Source of the DNA: an uncultured Ilumatobacter sp.
Lineage (GTDB): Bacteria > Actinomycetota > Acidimicrobiia > Acidimicrobiales > Ilumatobacteraceae
Direction: 5' to 3'
NCBI GenBank assembly: GCA_937891565.1
Contig: CALAHA010000030.1
Coordinates: 1-5,348, forward strand
DNA: 5,348 bases
Of this stretch, positions 5,050-5,348 are shown one piece after another (the first letter of the stretch is position 1; each line of letters starts with the position of its first letter). Both the position numbers and the translations under genes were made by a program. A model generated the notes under the pieces. The model was not told the DNA's origin, searched no databases, and saw only the letters and a list, made by a program, of their open reading frames with translations.

Positions 5050-5348
5050 ATGAGCAACAACTGGGGTTTTGAGACAAAGCAGATTCACGTGGGCGGCGAG
5101 GCTGATCCGACGACGGGTGCGCGAGCCGTACCGATTTATCAGACGACCTCGTATGAGTTTCGTGACACTGAGCACGCCGCTAATCTGTTTGGGCTGGCCG
5201 AAGTCGGCAACATCTACACCCGCATTATGAACCCGACGCAGGCTGCGCTCGAAGAGCGCGTCAATGCGCTCGAGGGTGGGTGCACGACCGCAATTGGCAT
5301 TTCCGGCACCCTTGTTGTCGCCTCGGGCCAGTCGGCTGCGACACTCTC
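5050..5348 (+). CDS. metY: O-acetylhomoserine sulfhydrylase, first 99 residues (3' end outside window)
   Basis: This is a member of the Cys/Met-metabolism PLP-dependent enzyme family. Such enzymes condense O-acetylhomoserine with sulfide to give homocysteine for methionine synthesis in the cytoplasm. The N-terminus WGFETKQIHVGG (5-16), DPTTGARAVPIYQTTSYEF (19-37), and YTRIMNPT (56-63) are characteristic of the MetY branch rather than cystathionine synthases or lyases. Y56 and R58 correspond to the residues that contact the PLP phosphate of the partner subunit, and the cofactor-loop SGQ is at 92-94. Between LEGG and ASGQ there are 13 residues where the MetY proteins I recall have about six, suggesting a short insertion. 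The PLP-binding lysine lies beyond the window. The ATG is the only in-frame start close upstream of the conserved region; an ATG at 5037 is out of frame. An O-acetylserine-active variant cannot be excluded. Confidence 0.93.
   Translation, partial: MSNNWGFETKQIHVGGEADPTTGARAVPIYQTTSYEFRDTEHAANLFGLAEVGNIYTRIMNPTQAALEERVNALEGGCTTAIGISGTLVVASGQSAATL

Noticed and set aside
4814..5077. Minus-strand ORF of 87 codons covering the metY upstream gap
   Set aside because: It overlaps the metY start antisense, has no ribosome binding site and no family resemblance; its few cysteines do not form a convincing metal motif.

Overview
The window is a chromosomal housekeeping segment of about 60% GC (estimated by eye). 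It carries five protein genes: a partial ilvY-type regulator (-), ilvC (+), a ModF/PhrA-like tandem ABC ATPase (+), an MFS transporter (-) and the first 99 codons of a metY-type sulfhydrylase (+). I see no rRNA, tRNA, CRISPR array, insertion sequence or phage gene. The organism cannot be fixed from this sequence. GC content, GTG starts, apparent leaderless promoters and the style of the metY product suggest a high-GC bacterium, possibly a marine actinobacterium such as an acidimicrobial lineage. The divergent ilvY-ilvC pair with a long class II ketol-acid reductoisomerase is instead the arrangement best known from gammaproteobacteria, so either transfer or a mixed ancestry is possible.

Region 1 to 2036 is a branched-chain amino acid biosynthesis module. 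The ilvY regulator reads leftward off the window edge and ilvC reads rightward. The 149-base gap between them holds a LysR-type box (ATTG-N9-CAAT) directly beside a predicted ilvC promoter, which fits IlvY activating ilvC when its acetohydroxy acid substrates accumulate. A G-rich purine tract sits against the ilvY start codon.

Region 2055 to 3485 is a soluble protein with two ABC ATPase domains that closely resembles E. coli ModF. It starts 18 bases after ilvC on the same strand and is probably cotranscribed with it. No molybdate transport genes are visible.

Region 3486 to 3610 separates two convergent genes. It contains a perfect 10-base inverted repeat whose left arm can alternatively pair with a nearer 6-base partner, plus two short direct repeats. 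It may act as a bidirectional 3'-end structure.

Region 3611 to 4804 encodes a roughly 12-helix major facilitator protein of unknown substrate. The 245-base divergent gap 4805 to 5049 contains a strong hairpin or dyad, a second weaker dyad and a possible leaderless promoter for metY. The metY product, O-acetylhomoserine sulfhydrylase, would assimilate sulfide into homocysteine. No plainly new system is present. The most noteworthy items are the ilvC-modF linkage, the two unexplained inverted-repeat structures and the apparent short insertion in MetY.
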